Under the pieces are notes generated by a model. It was not told the DNA's origin. It worked only from the letters and a program-made list of their open reading frames with translations, and did no database searches. The translations under genes were made by a program, and so were the position numbers. 64,000 bases of DNA from Caballeronia terrestris. Its GTDB lineage: Bacteria; Pseudomonadota; Gammaproteobacteria; Burkholderiales; Burkholderiaceae. Shown here one piece after another: positions 47,312 through 56,630 of this stretch (position 1 is the first letter of the stretch; each line of letters opens with the position of its first letter). The DNA lies in assembly GCF_001544515.1 (NCBI RefSeq), contig NZ_FCOL02000006.1:1-64000 (forward strand), in the 5' to 3' direction.

Positions 47312-47334
47312 GCGCGCTAGTAGCGATAGCGCGC
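47312..47334 (-). promoter_or_regulatory. hairpin in the leuA leader
   Basis: On the minus strand GCGCGCTA (47334-47327) pairs with TAGCGCGC (47319-47312) across a 7-nt loop. It sits about 50 nt into the leader and could be an attenuator part or mRNA stabiliser. Confidence 0.4.
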
Positions 47335-47392
47335 ATAGCGGCGCACCAGCTAGAAGAGACGAGAAGGGGAACGGAAAAAAGTTCATCCACAA

Positions 47393-47421
47393 ACTATAAC
47401 GAGATTTCAGGATGCGTGCAA
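47393..47421 (-). promoter_or_regulatory. leuA promoter
   Basis: On the minus strand TTGCAC (47421-47416) and TATAGT (47398-47393) are 17 bp apart, just downstream of the pssA terminator. Predicted start near 47386. Confidence 0.7.
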
Positions 47422-47460
47422 TTGGGCTTTCCAATGAGGACGATTTGCGCGGCGCACGTA

Positions 47461-47494
47461 AAAAAAGGCGGCTGGCCTTGTGGGCCGCCGCCTT
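47461..47494 (-). terminator. Rho-independent terminator of pssA
   Basis: On the minus strand AAGGCGGC (47494-47487) pairs with GCCGCCTT (47472-47465), with an inner GGCC/GGCC extension, and is followed by a run of T (47466-47461). It starts 6 bp after the stop. Confidence 0.85.
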
Positions 47495-47499
47495 CGATT

Positions 47500-48363
47500 T
47501 CAATGATCCCGCTGCGAACTTCGCGCGGGATTCGGTCTGCCGCGCATCGCCATGTAGCCCCACCACGCGTAACCTGAGAAGCCGTACAGCACGAAGAGGC
47601 CGAAGAGCATCAGCGGCGGATCGGACGAAACCAGCACGAACGCCACCACGACCAGCAGCACGCCCGCGAACGGCACGCGATAGCGCACGTCGAGCGCCTT
47701 GCCGCTGTAGAACGGCGCGTTCGAAACCATGGTCACGCCTGCGTAGATCGTCAGCGCGAAGGCGACCCACGGCAGCCACACGAGTTTGAGCGGTACGCGG
47801 TTATCGGTTGCGAGCCAGACGAAACCGGCGATCAGCGCCGCCGCCGCAGGGCTCGGCAGACCCTGGAAGTACCGCTTGTCGACCACGCCGACATTTGTAT
47901 TGAAGCGCGCGAGCCTGAGCGCCGCGCCCGAGCAGTAGACGAACGCCGCGAGCCAGCCCCACCGGCCGAGGTCCTTCAGCACCCATTCGTACATCACGAG
48001 CGCCGGCGCGACGCCGAACGACACCATGTCCGACAGGCTGTCGAACTGCTCGCCGAACGCGCTTTGCGTGTGCGTCATGCGCGCGACGCGGCCATCCATG
48101 CCGTCGAGCACCATCGCGACGAAGATCGCGATCGCCGCGATCTCGAAACGCACGTTCATCGCCTGGACGACGGCGAAGAAGCCGCAGAAGAGCGCGGCCG
48201 TCGTGAACGCGTTCGGCAGCAGATAGATGCCGCGCTTTCTCAGGAACTGCTGCCGCTGCGCGCGCCGCGTTTCCACGGTGGCGACGTCCTGCGCCTTGTT
48301 ACGACGAAATGCACGCGGAGGCGTGCCGTTGGTCCGGGTACGGCGCGGTTTGAATGCCGCCAT
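47500..48363 (-). CDS. pssA: CDP-diacylglycerol-serine O-phosphatidyltransferase
   Basis: A 287-residue membrane enzyme that makes phosphatidylserine from CDP-diacylglycerol and serine. The CDP-alcohol phosphotransferase motif DGMDGRVARMTHTQSAFGEQFDSLSDMVSFG (DGxxAR-x8-GxxxDxxxD, starting near 88) is complete. About six to eight helices follow. The first 45 residues are a basic soluble tail. It is preceded by psd (34-bp gap), so the two enzymes of phosphatidylethanolamine synthesis are adjacent. Start at 48363 has GGGAG upstream. Confidence 0.96.
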   Translation of the reverse strand: MAAFKPRRTRTNGTPPRAFRRNKAQDVATVETRRAQRQQFLRKRGIYLLPNAFTTAALFCGFFAVVQAMNVRFEIAAIAIFVAMVLDGMDGRVARMTHTQSAFGEQFDSLSDMVSFGVAPALVMYEWVLKDLGRWGWLAAFVYCSGAALRLARFNTNVGVVDKRYFQGLPSPAAAALIAGFVWLATDNRVPLKLVWLPWVAFALTIYAGVTMVSNAPFYSGKALDVRYRVPFAGVLLVVVAFVLVSSDPPLMLFGLFVLYGFSGYAWWGYMAMRGRPNPARSSQRDH

Positions 48364-48397
48364 CGAGTTCTCCCTTGTGCCGCTTGTTTTAAGCTCG

Positions 48398-49042
48398 TTA
48401 TTCGGCGAATTCGGCAAGGATGGTTGACGATGCAGAAACCTTCTCGCCAATCGACACGCGCGGACGGCTGCCCACCGGCAGATACACGTCGACGCGCGAG
48501 CCGAAACGGATAAAGCCGTAACGCTGGCCGCGTGTGAGCGGCTCGCCCACGTGGACGTAGCACAAAATGCGCCGCGCGATCAGCCCGGCGATCTGCACCG
48601 ACGTCACGGTATGCCCCGCGGCCGTCTGGATGACGATGGCGTTGCGCTCGTTCTCGGTCGATGCTTTATCGACGGCGGCGTTCAGGTAGGCGCCCGGGAA
48701 ATACTCGACCTTGCTGATCGCGCCATCGACGGGCGAGCGTTGCGAATGCACGTTGAACACATTCATGAACACGCTGATCTTCACGGCTTCGCGGCCCGCG
48801 TACGGATCGTGCGCGGTTTCGACGGCGACGATCCGGCCATCGGCGGGACACAGCACGGCGTTCGGCTGCGTCGGGATCGGGCGCTGCGGATCACGGAAGA
48901 ACTGCACGATGAAGATCACGATCAGCCAGAAGAGCCACGCAAAGCCGAAGCCGCCGATCGCGTGGACGATCAGGGCAACGACGACCGCGGCGGCAATGAA
49001 CGGCCAGCCTTCGCGGGCAATGATCGGATGGGGATAGTTCAT
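48398..49042 (-). CDS. psd: phosphatidylserine decarboxylase, short form
   Basis: A 214-residue proenzyme that converts phosphatidylserine to phosphatidylethanolamine. Membrane anchor at about 12-50; [10 protein letters not shown] (about 67-76) and [15 protein letters not shown] (about 93-107) are conserved. The pyruvoyl group is made by cleavage at Gly-Ser in [11 protein letters not shown] (about 180-190). The short type lacks the LGST of Escherichia coli. ATG 49042 is chosen; TTG at 49063 is in frame. It is followed by pssA in the same direction. Confidence 0.95.
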   Translation of the reverse strand: MNYPHPIIAREGWPFIAAAVVVALIVHAIGGFGFAWLFWLIVIFIVQFFRDPQRPIPTQPNAVLCPADGRIVAVETAHDPYAGREAVKISVFMNVFNVHSQRSPVDGAISKVEYFPGAYLNAAVDKASTENERNAIVIQTAAGHTVTSVQIAGLIARRILCYVHVGEPLTRGQRYGFIRFGSRVDVYLPVGSRPRVSIGEKVSASSTILAEFAE

Positions 49043-49077
49043 GGATGAGTTCGAGTTTTTCAAAACCGTAGGATAGC

Positions 49078-49112
49078 AAAAGCCGTCCGGGGTCAGCGAC
49101 GCCCGGACGGCT
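49078..49112 (-). terminator. Rho-independent terminator of ilvC
   Basis: An 11-bp perfect stem AGCCGTCCGGG/CCCGGACGGCT with a 10-nt loop, followed on the minus strand by TTT. It separates the ilvBNC genes from psd-pssA. Confidence 0.82.
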
Positions 49113-49147
49113 CTCAGGTGTTACCGCACTGCGTGGTGCTTTGAACT

Positions 49148-50726
<1,579 letters not shown>

Positions 50727-50827
50727 GATGTCAGCGTTCCCGATTTATCCAGTTTTCACTCGGCCCGCGCGCGGTGGACGTCCTTTGTGAAGACGTGCGC
50801 GCGCGAGCCTCGAAAAGGCCAGAAGCC

Positions 50828-52591
50828 TTATAGATCTTCCGATCCGAGCAGCATTTCCGTGATGCCCTTGCCTGCCTGGACCATCGGAAAGACGTTTTCG
50901 GTGGGATCGGTCTGGAAGTCGAGAAATACGGTGCGATCCTTCAGGCGCAGCGCTTCCTTCAGCGCAGGCTCGACGTCGGCCGTCTTCTCGACACGGATGC
51001 CGACGTGGCCGTACGCTTCAGCCAGCTTCACGAAATCGGGCAGCGCGTCCATGTACGAACTGGAGTAGCGCTTCTTGTATTCGATCTGCTGCCACTGGCG
51101 CACCATGCCGAGATAGCGGTTGTTGAGCGAAATGATCTTGACGGGCGTGTTGTACTGCTTGCACGTCGAGAGTTCCTGGATGCACATCTGGATCGAGCCT
51201 TCGCCCGTGATGCAGAGCACTTCCTCGTCGGGGAACGCCATCTTCACGCCCATCGCCGCCGGCAGGCCGAAGCCCATCGTGCCAAGGCCGCCCGAATTGA
51301 TCCAGCGGCGCGGCTTGTTGAAGCGATAGAACTGCGCCGCCCACATCTGGTGCTGGCCGACATCGGAGCAGACGAACGCGTTGCCGTCGGTCAGTTCCCA
51401 CGCCTTTTCCACCACGTACTGCGGCTTGATGATCTCGCTACTGCGGTCGTACGCGAGACAGTTCTTCGAGCGCCAGACTTCGATGTCCTTCCACCAGTCG
51501 GCGAGCGCCTTGGTGTCCGGGCCGTGGTCGGCGGTCTGGAGTTGCTCGAGCAATTCCTTCAGCACTTCCTTCACATCGCCGACGATCGGGATATCGACCT
51601 TCACGCGCTTCGAAATGGACGACGGATCGACGTCGATATGGATGATCTTGCGCGGCGTCGACGCGAAATGCTTCGGGTCGCCGATCACGCGGTCGTCGAA
51701 ACGCGCGCCGATCGCGATCAGCACGTCGCAGTTCTGCATCGCCATGTTGGCTTCGTACGTGCCGTGCATGCCGAGCATGCCGAGGAACTTCTTGTCGCTC
51801 GCACGATAGCCGCCGAGGCCCATCAGCGTGTTGGTGACCGGATAACCGAGCAGGTCGACGAACTGGTTCAGCTCGCGCGACGCATCCGCGAGGATGATGC
51901 CGCCGCCGGTATAGACATACGGGCGCTTCGCCGACAAAAGCAGTTGCACCGCCTTGCGGATCTGGCCCGAATGGCCCTTCGTGACCGGGTTGTACGAACG
52001 CAGCGACACGCTCTTGAGCGGCTCGTACTTGCACGGCGCTTTCGACACATCCTTCGGAATGTCGATCAGCACGGGACCGGGACGGCCGGTGCGGGCAATG
52101 TAGAACGCTTTCTTGACGGTCGCGGCGAGATCGCGCACGTCCTTCACGAGGAAGTTGTGCTTCACGCACGGCCGCGTGATGCCGACGGTATCGCACTCCT
52201 GAAACGCATCGAGACCGATCGCGGCAGTCGGCACCTGGCCGCTGATCACGACCATCGGGATCGAATCCATGTAGGCGGTGGCGATGCCGGTCACCGCATT
52301 GGTGACGCCGGGGCCGGAAGTCACGAGACACACACCGACGTTGCCGGTGGAGCGCGCGTAGGCGTCGGCGGCGTGGACGGCGGCCTGCTCGTGGCGCACG
52401 AGGATGTGCTGGATCTGGTCCTGCTTGTACAGCTCGTCGTAGATATAGAGTACCGAGCCGCCGGGATAGCCCCAGATGAACTCGACGTTCTCGTCCGCCA
52501 GCGCGCGCATGAGCACGGTGCCGCCGATGGATTCAGAATCGTGCGAGGGGGTCGTATCCGACGTGGAGAATTCCGCGCTGGGCATATTCAT
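50828..52591 (-). CDS. ilvB: acetolactate synthase large (catalytic) subunit
   Basis: A 587-residue thiamine-diphosphate enzyme that forms acetolactate or acetohydroxybutyrate. The activating Glu is in LVRHEQAAVHAADAYARS (starting near 62); the ThDP/Mg motif is ITGEGSIQMCIQELSTCKQYNTPVKIISLNN (about 455-485). The N-terminus has about 25 extra residues (MNMPSAEFSTSDTTPSHDSES), usual in Burkholderia. Its ATG overlaps the stop of a 41-codon upstream ORF. Confidence 0.96.
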   Translation of the reverse strand: MNMPSAEFSTSDTTPSHDSESIGGTVLMRALADENVEFIWGYPGGSVLYIYDELYKQDQIQHILVRHEQAAVHAADAYARSTGNVGVCLVTSGPGVTNAVTGIATAYMDSIPMVVISGQVPTAAIGLDAFQECDTVGITRPCVKHNFLVKDVRDLAATVKKAFYIARTGRPGPVLIDIPKDVSKAPCKYEPLKSVSLRSYNPVTKGHSGQIRKAVQLLLSAKRPYVYTGGGIILADASRELNQFVDLLGYPVTNTLMGLGGYRASDKKFLGMLGMHGTYEANMAMQNCDVLIAIGARFDDRVIGDPKHFASTPRKIIHIDVDPSSISKRVKVDIPIVGDVKEVLKELLEQLQTADHGPDTKALADWWKDIEVWRSKNCLAYDRSSEIIKPQYVVEKAWELTDGNAFVCSDVGQHQMWAAQFYRFNKPRRWINSGGLGTMGFGLPAAMGVKMAFPDEEVLCITGEGSIQMCIQELSTCKQYNTPVKIISLNNRYLGMVRQWQQIEYKKRYSSSYMDALPDFVKLAEAYGHVGIRVEKTADVEPALKEALRLKDRTVFLDFQTDPTENVFPMVQAGKGITEMLLGSEDL

Positions 52592-52716
52592 TAATCACCT
52601 TTCGAATTTTCGGCAAAAAATTGATCGGGTGCTCTCTGCCGGGCTTGTGGCTCGGGTTCAAGCGGCGCGTCTTGGTTTGACAGGCGTGCTTCTTGGGCTC
52701 GCCTCAAATTAGACAT
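52591..52716 (-). CDS. possible 41-residue small protein overlapping ilvB start
   Basis: From ATG 52716 on the minus strand a frame of 41 codons runs to TAA 52593-52591, whose last A is the first base of the ilvB ATG (TAATG). The peptide begins MSNLRRAQEARLSNQD and is hydrophilic, rich in Ala, Arg, Gln, Glu and Pro. It has no run of Ile, Leu or Val, so it is not a classical attenuation peptide. The ribosome site is weak (AAAGTG). The overlap suggests translational coupling to ilvB; it could also be chance. Confidence 0.4.
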   Translation of the reverse strand: MSNLRRAQEARLSNQDAPLEPEPQARQRAPDQFFAENSKGD

Positions 52717-52966
52717 TCACTTTATGATGCGAGTCGGAAACGATAGCTTGGGGCGATCGGCGGGTCAAGCGAAAAATTGGTGTTCAGCGCGGGAAAAGGC
52801 GCAAAACACCGCGATTCCGAGCGGCTTTCGCACGTTTTCGGTCTCGCGCACGAGAAAACCGGCGACGCGTTTCTATCGGGACAAGCAAAAATTTGCTAGC
52901 ATCCGCAGGTTTCTCAAAAATCTCACGAACCCTTTCGACGCACACTCGCTGCGCCGGCCCCCACGG
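52717..52966. other. gap between ilvB leader and ECF sigma gene
   Basis: A 250-bp divergent intergenic region. It must hold the ilvB promoter (a weak CATAAA at about 52722-52727 on the minus strand) and the sigma-factor promoter (possibly TAGCAT near 52896, plus strand, with a weak -35). I see no repeat or RNA gene. An in-frame extension of the sigma-factor ORF back to 52724 has no homology and no ribosome site. Confidence 0.4.
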
Positions 52967-53530
52967 ATGGCATCAGACAAGGAACTCGCCGATTTTCTGG
53001 CGGGCGTCGAAAGACGCGCGTTCAAGCAGACCGTCTACACCGTGCGCGACGACGACGCGGCGCTCGACATCGTGCAGGATGCGATGATCAAGCTCGCCGA
53101 AAAATACGGCGATCGTCCTCCGGCGGAGCTCCCGCTATTGTTTCAGCGTATCCTGCAGAATGCGACGCATGACTATTTCCGCCGCCAGAAGGTGCGCAAT
53201 ACGTGGGTAAGTCTGTTCTCGTCGTTCGGCAACGCGGATGACGACGAATTCGACCCCCTCGAAACCTTTGAATCCCAGGACGGAACGGTGGGCGCGGAGA
53301 GCAGCGAGAACAAGCTCGAGCGTGAACAGGTGCTCAACCTGATCGACGCGGAGATCCAGAAATTACCGACTCGTCAACGGGAAGCCTTTCTCATGCGTTA
53401 CTGGGAAGATATGGATGTCGCCGAGACCGCCGCGGCGATGGGCTGCTCCGAGGGCAGCGTAAAGACGCATTGCTCCCGGGCGACGCACGCGCTCGCACAC
53501 GCGCTGAAGGCGAAAGGGATCACGCTATGA
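52967..53530 (+). CDS. ECF-type RNA polymerase sigma factor
   Basis: A 187-residue sigma-70 family factor with only regions 2 and 4. Region 2: RRAFKQTVYTVRDDDAALDIVQDAMIKLAEKYGD (starting near 16) and FQRILQNATHDYFRRQKVRNTW (starting near 59). A roughly 45-residue acidic linker follows. Region 4: LPTRQREAFLMRYWEDMDVAETAAAMGCSEGSVKTHCSRATHAL (about 134-177). The next gene overlaps by 4 bp and encodes a one-span membrane protein that may be its anti-sigma factor. Confidence 0.9.
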   Translation: MASDKELADFLAGVERRAFKQTVYTVRDDDAALDIVQDAMIKLAEKYGDRPPAELPLLFQRILQNATHDYFRRQKVRNTWVSLFSSFGNADDDEFDPLETFESQDGTVGAESSENKLEREQVLNLIDAEIQKLPTRQREAFLMRYWEDMDVAETAAAMGCSEGSVKTHCSRATHALAHALKAKGITL

Positions 53531-53967
53531 GCACCGCTCTTGAATCGAAAGAAAATGAATTCGCGCGCAAGTTAGTTCACGCGCTCGACGAAACGACGTC
53601 CGGCATACCGGCTGCGGCCGTCGACCGGCTCGCTGCTGCGCGGCGCGCCGCGATCGCCCGCAAGAAGCCAGAGAAGGTGGCCGTCACGGCGCCGGCGTTC
53701 GCGCCCGCTTTTGCAGGCGCGGCGGGCGGCCAGTTCAGCTCGCCCAATGTTTCCGGGCCGCGCGGACGGTTTGCGCGCTTCGGACGCTTCGGCCTTGCGT
53801 GGCCGGTACTCGCATTGGTCATCGGACTGGCCGGCATCGCTTACTGGGAAGACCAGGAGCGCACGGCGGAACTCGCCGACATCGACGCCGCCATGCTGAG
53901 CGACAACCTGCCACTCGACGCCTACCTCGATCACGGCTTCAACGCGTACCTGACGCGCAATCACTAA
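53527..53967 (+). CDS. DUF3619 protein, probable membrane anti-sigma factor
   Basis: A 146-residue protein. A cytosolic N-terminal half (about 1-88) begins MSTALESKENEFARKLVHALDETTSGIP; one membrane helix is at about 91-110 (LAWPVLALVIGLAGIAYW), and a short acidic periplasmic end follows. The ATG overlaps the sigma-factor stop (ATGA). Size, topology and coupling are those of anti-sigma factors; no zinc-binding ZAS motif (HxxxCxxC) is present. DUF3619 itself has no established function, so the role is inferred from context. Confidence 0.75.
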   Translation: MSTALESKENEFARKLVHALDETTSGIPAAAVDRLAAARRAAIARKKPEKVAVTAPAFAPAFAGAAGGQFSSPNVSGPRGRFARFGRFGLAWPVLALVIGLAGIAYWEDQERTAELADIDAAMLSDNLPLDAYLDHGFNAYLTRNH

Positions 53968-53985
53968 GACAGCAGGAGTTCCCGG

Positions 53986-54738
53986 GTGAGTTACAAGCGC
54001 GGTCTCGCGATTGTTTTTGGATGCGCGATTGCGGGAATGGTCGCGTTTGCCGCGACTTATCCGCGCTTCTACTCGCCCTCGACCGCCACGTCCGCCAGCG
54101 TCGCTACGCCCGCTGGCGCAAGCGCCGGTTCGGGTGGCAGTCTCCTCGCGCTGTCGTCGTCGAGTCCGCTTTCGTGGAATCGTCTGACCGATCTGCAGCG
54201 CGCCGCGCTCGCGCCGTTCGCCGAGCAATGGGACCAGTTCAGCGACGAGCGCAAACAGAAATGGCTGAAGATCGCGTCGCGTTATCACCGGATGTCGCCT
54301 GAAGCGCAAAAGCGGCTGCATCAGCGCATGGCCGAATGGACGCGCATGACGCCCGATCAGCGCAAGGTCGCGCGCGAGAACTATCAGGTGTCGAAATCCG
54401 TGCCGGTCGAAAAGCGCGAGAGCGCCTGGGACGCTTATCAGAAGCTCTCCGAGGAGCAAAAGAAGAAGCTTGCCGCGACCGAGCGCACGCGGCGGCCGAA
54501 CGTCGTCAGCGCGCCGCCGAGCGGCAAGGCCGAGCTCAAGGACATCAATCGCATCGTGACCGCGCGCGAGCAGGGCCACGCAGCCGAGCACGCGGAACAC
54601 GGGTCCGAGGCACCGGGCGCCGCACTGCCCGGCTCCCAGCCGATAACGCCGGCGATCCCGAGCGCGGGCAGCTTCGTCCCCGCGACGCCGATTCCGGTCT
54701 CGCCGCAGCAGGCGCCGTCGATCTTCAACGGTTCGTGA
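53986..54738 (+). CDS. DUF3106 domain exported protein
   Basis: A 250-residue protein starting with GTG (AGGAG 8 bp upstream). The N-terminus MSYKRGLAIVFGCAIAGMVAFAATYPRF is a signal anchor or signal peptide. The central part (about 65-155) has repeats of a W-x-L/K-x-S-x-E-Q/R-helical pattern (LAPFAEQWDQFSDERKQKWLKIA, MAEWTRMTPDQRKVAREN, AWDAYQKLSEEQKKKLAA), typical of DUF3106. The C-terminus is Pro/Ala-rich. In this operon it may be an extracytoplasmic sensor or target; that is inference. Confidence 0.85.
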   Translation: MSYKRGLAIVFGCAIAGMVAFAATYPRFYSPSTATSASVATPAGASAGSGGSLLALSSSSPLSWNRLTDLQRAALAPFAEQWDQFSDERKQKWLKIASRYHRMSPEAQKRLHQRMAEWTRMTPDQRKVARENYQVSKSVPVEKRESAWDAYQKLSEEQKKKLAATERTRRPNVVSAPPSGKAELKDINRIVTAREQGHAAEHAEHGSEAPGAALPGSQPITPAIPSAGSFVPATPIPVSPQQAPSIFNGS

Positions 54739-54743
54739 GCCGC

Positions 54744-55259
54744 ATGCGCGCACCGGATGCCCCCGCCGTCCCGCCGATGCGCGCGCCCACCCTGCGCCGT
54801 CGGCTCGCGACGATGCTCTATGAAGGCTTGATTCTCTTCGGCATCGTGTTCATCGCGGGGTATCTCTTCAGCACCCTCACCCAGCAACGCAACGGCCTCA
54901 CGCATCACAACCTGCTGATGACGTGGATCGGCATCGTGCTCGCGGCGTATTTCGTCTGGTTCTGGACGCACGGCGGGCAAACCCTGCCGATGAAAACGTG
55001 GCGCCTCAAGCTCGTCGACGTATATGGCCGGCCCGTGCGTCCCGCGCGGGCGCTCGCGCGTTATGCGCTCGCGTGGCTGTGGTTTTTGCCGCCGCTCGCC
55101 CTGCATCCGATTTTCGGACTTTCAGTGCCGCAGACGCTTGGCTTAGCGGGCGTCTGGGTCGCGCTATGGGCCGCGACTGTGTGGCTCGACCCGGCGCGGC
55201 AGTTTCTCCATGACCGTATCGCAGGGACGCGGATCGTCGCGGTGACGGCTACGGCTTGA
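54744..55259 (+). CDS. RDD family membrane protein
   Basis: A 171-residue inner-membrane protein. The RDD domain has the first Arg in TLRRRLATMLYEGLILFGIVF (about 12-32), two or three more helices (about 57-76, 105-120, 125-150) and the closing DPARQFLHDRIAGTRIV (starting near 152) with the conserved Asp residues. RDD proteins are ion or small-molecule membrane proteins of varied function. GTG 54735 (overlapping the previous stop) is an alternative start. Last gene of the sigma-factor operon. Confidence 0.88.
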   Translation: MRAPDAPAVPPMRAPTLRRRLATMLYEGLILFGIVFIAGYLFSTLTQQRNGLTHHNLLMTWIGIVLAAYFVWFWTHGGQTLPMKTWRLKLVDVYGRPVRPARALARYALAWLWFLPPLALHPIFGLSVPQTLGLAGVWVALWAATVWLDPARQFLHDRIAGTRIVAVTATA

Positions 55260-55605
55260 ACGGCGCGGCGTCGGCGTTTCCTGCGTGCGTTTGCAGCCCT
55301 CGCACAGCTTCACGTAATCGAGGCTCGCCCCGGGAGAACGCATCGCACATGCGCACGCCACTCTGTGTCGCCCGGCAACCCGCGAATAACCCTGCACGTC
55401 GCTCACGGCGAATTCCGAGACAAGCGGCGCGGGGGACGCGCAACCCGTTTGGACGCCCGGTCGCACCAATTCCCTCGATCTCCGGTAATAGGTGCTTTCG
55501 CGACGCGAGAACGCATCGCGTAGACACGCCTCGCATCGGCCGCACGGCCATCCCCTGTCGCAAAAACACATCGCCTCACCTGCGAGTAGTAAGAACTTCT
55601 CGTGA
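55260..55605. other. gap between RDD gene and the Pho-box operon
   Basis: About 350 bp without a supported gene. Frames on the minus strand (up to 135 codons) are open but show no homology and overlap the RDD gene. A 13-bp direct repeat GAGAACGCATCGC occurs at 55334-55346 and 55507-55519. The stretch may be a decayed gene. Confidence 0.5.
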
Positions 55606-55623
55606 CTGTCATGGCTCCGTCAC
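55606..55623 (+). promoter_or_regulatory. Pho box (PhoB binding site)
   Basis: CTGTCAT-GGCT-CCGTCAC: two 7-bp direct repeats separated by 4 bp. The first matches the PhoB consensus CTGTCAT in all 7 positions and the second (CTGTCAY) in 6 of 7. A PhoB-dependent -10 would lie about 10 bp downstream (CGCAAT, 55634-55639, weak). It is upstream of the phospholipase-like/glycosyltransferase/diacylglycerol kinase operon. Confidence 0.75.
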
Positions 55624-55668
55624 GGCTGCATGGCGCAATGCGCTTACTGCAACCCGACGCGCGAGCCA

Positions 55669-56604
55669 ATGGCCTTCAGACCGTCCGCGACTTTCCGTTT
55701 GCGCAAGCCCGAGTCGAACATCGACCCGCTCGCGTTCCTTCCCAGCGCCCACGCAGGCGCGACGGCCCTGGCGCCCGAGCGCCTCGACGACGCTCATACT
55801 GCGCTGGCAACCGATCCCGACGAAGCGCCCCACCGCTATCGCACGATCTGGCTCTCGGATATCCATTTAGGCTCCGGCGGCTGCCAGGCGCCGTACCTGC
55901 TCGATTTCCTGCGGCACAACGATTCGGAATACCTGTACCTCGTCGGCGACATCATCGACGGATGGCAGCTCCGCAAAGGCTGGTTCTGGCCGCAGGCGCA
56001 CAACGACGTCGTCCAGAAGATCCTGCGCAAGGCGCGCAAGGGCACGCAGGTCGTCTACATCCCCGGCAATCACGATGAAGCCGCGCGCCAGTTCTGCGAC
56101 CTCGCGTTCGGCGACATCCACGTGCGCGGCGAAGCCTTCCACACGACGCTCGCCGGCAAGCGCCTCTGGATCGTGCACGGCGATCTCTTCGATGGCGTCA
56201 TCCAGCACGCGAAATGGCTCGCCTATCTCGGCGACACGCTTTACACGCTGATACTGCTTCTGAACCGCTGGTTCAATCGCGTGCGCTCGCGGCTCGGGCT
56301 GAACTACTGGTCGCTCTCGCAGTACCTCAAGCACCAGGTCAAGAACGCGGTCAACTTCATCTCGCAATTCGAGCGCGTGATGACCGACGAAGCGCGTCGC
56401 CGCGGCTGCGACGGCGTCGTCTGCGGGCACATCCACAAGGCGGAGATCCGCGACATCGACGGCGTTCTCTACTGCAACGACGGCGATTGGGTCGAGAGCC
56501 TCTCGGCGCTCGTCGAAACGCTCGACGGCGAGCTGAAGATCGTCTACTGGACCGTCATGCGCTCGCCCGAGCAAGCCACCGAAAAAGCCCGGGCGACCGC
56601 CTGA
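55669..56604 (+). CDS. PlcP-like metallophosphoesterase (phospholipid remodelling)
   Basis: A 311-residue calcineurin-like phosphoesterase. Two-metal site: Asp64 and His66 (SDIHLG), Asp94 (VGDIIDGW), Asn134 and His135 (PGNHDE), His170 (IVHGDLFD) and GHIH in VVCGHIHKAEIRDI. Automatic annotation would say UDP-2,3-diacylglucosamine diphosphatase (LpxH). The segments LVGDIIDGWQLRKGWFWPQAHNDVVQKILRKARKG and NRVRSRLGLNYWSLSQYLKHQVKNAVNFI are those I know from rhizobial PlcP, a phospholipase C that frees diacylglycerol under phosphate starvation. An ATG at 55630 in frame would sit 7 bp after the Pho box, before the predicted transcription start, so 55669 is preferred. Confidence 0.75.
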   Translation: MAFRPSATFRLRKPESNIDPLAFLPSAHAGATALAPERLDDAHTALATDPDEAPHRYRTIWLSDIHLGSGGCQAPYLLDFLRHNDSEYLYLVGDIIDGWQLRKGWFWPQAHNDVVQKILRKARKGTQVVYIPGNHDEAARQFCDLAFGDIHVRGEAFHTTLAGKRLWIVHGDLFDGVIQHAKWLAYLGDTLYTLILLLNRWFNRVRSRLGLNYWSLSQYLKHQVKNAVNFISQFERVMTDEARRRGCDGVVCGHIHKAEIRDIDGVLYCNDGDWVESLSALVETLDGELKIVYWTVMRSPEQATEKARATA

Positions 56605-56630
56605 GCTACTCACTACCTGGGCCGAATACG

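Larger units (their letters stand above)
47176..47499 (-). other. pssA-leuA intergenic region
   Basis: 324 bp without a supported gene. It contains, in reading direction, the pssA terminator, the leuA promoter, and a roughly 210-nt leuA leader with a perfect 8-bp hairpin at 47312-47334. An in-frame leader ORF from ATG 47336 runs into leuA but is not rich in leucine codons. Confidence 0.6.

Noticed and set aside
47160..47390. Possible leucine leader peptide before leuA
   Set aside because: The frame has only scattered Leu codons, overlaps the leuA start, and no terminator/antiterminator pair is visible.
55164..55571. Minus-strand frame of 135 codons with several Cys
   Set aside because: It overlaps the end of the RDD gene, has no ribosome site and no family resemblance.
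55630..55668. ATG 55630 as start of the PlcP-like gene
   Set aside because: It falls between the Pho box and the expected transcription start and has no ribosome site; kept as alternative only.
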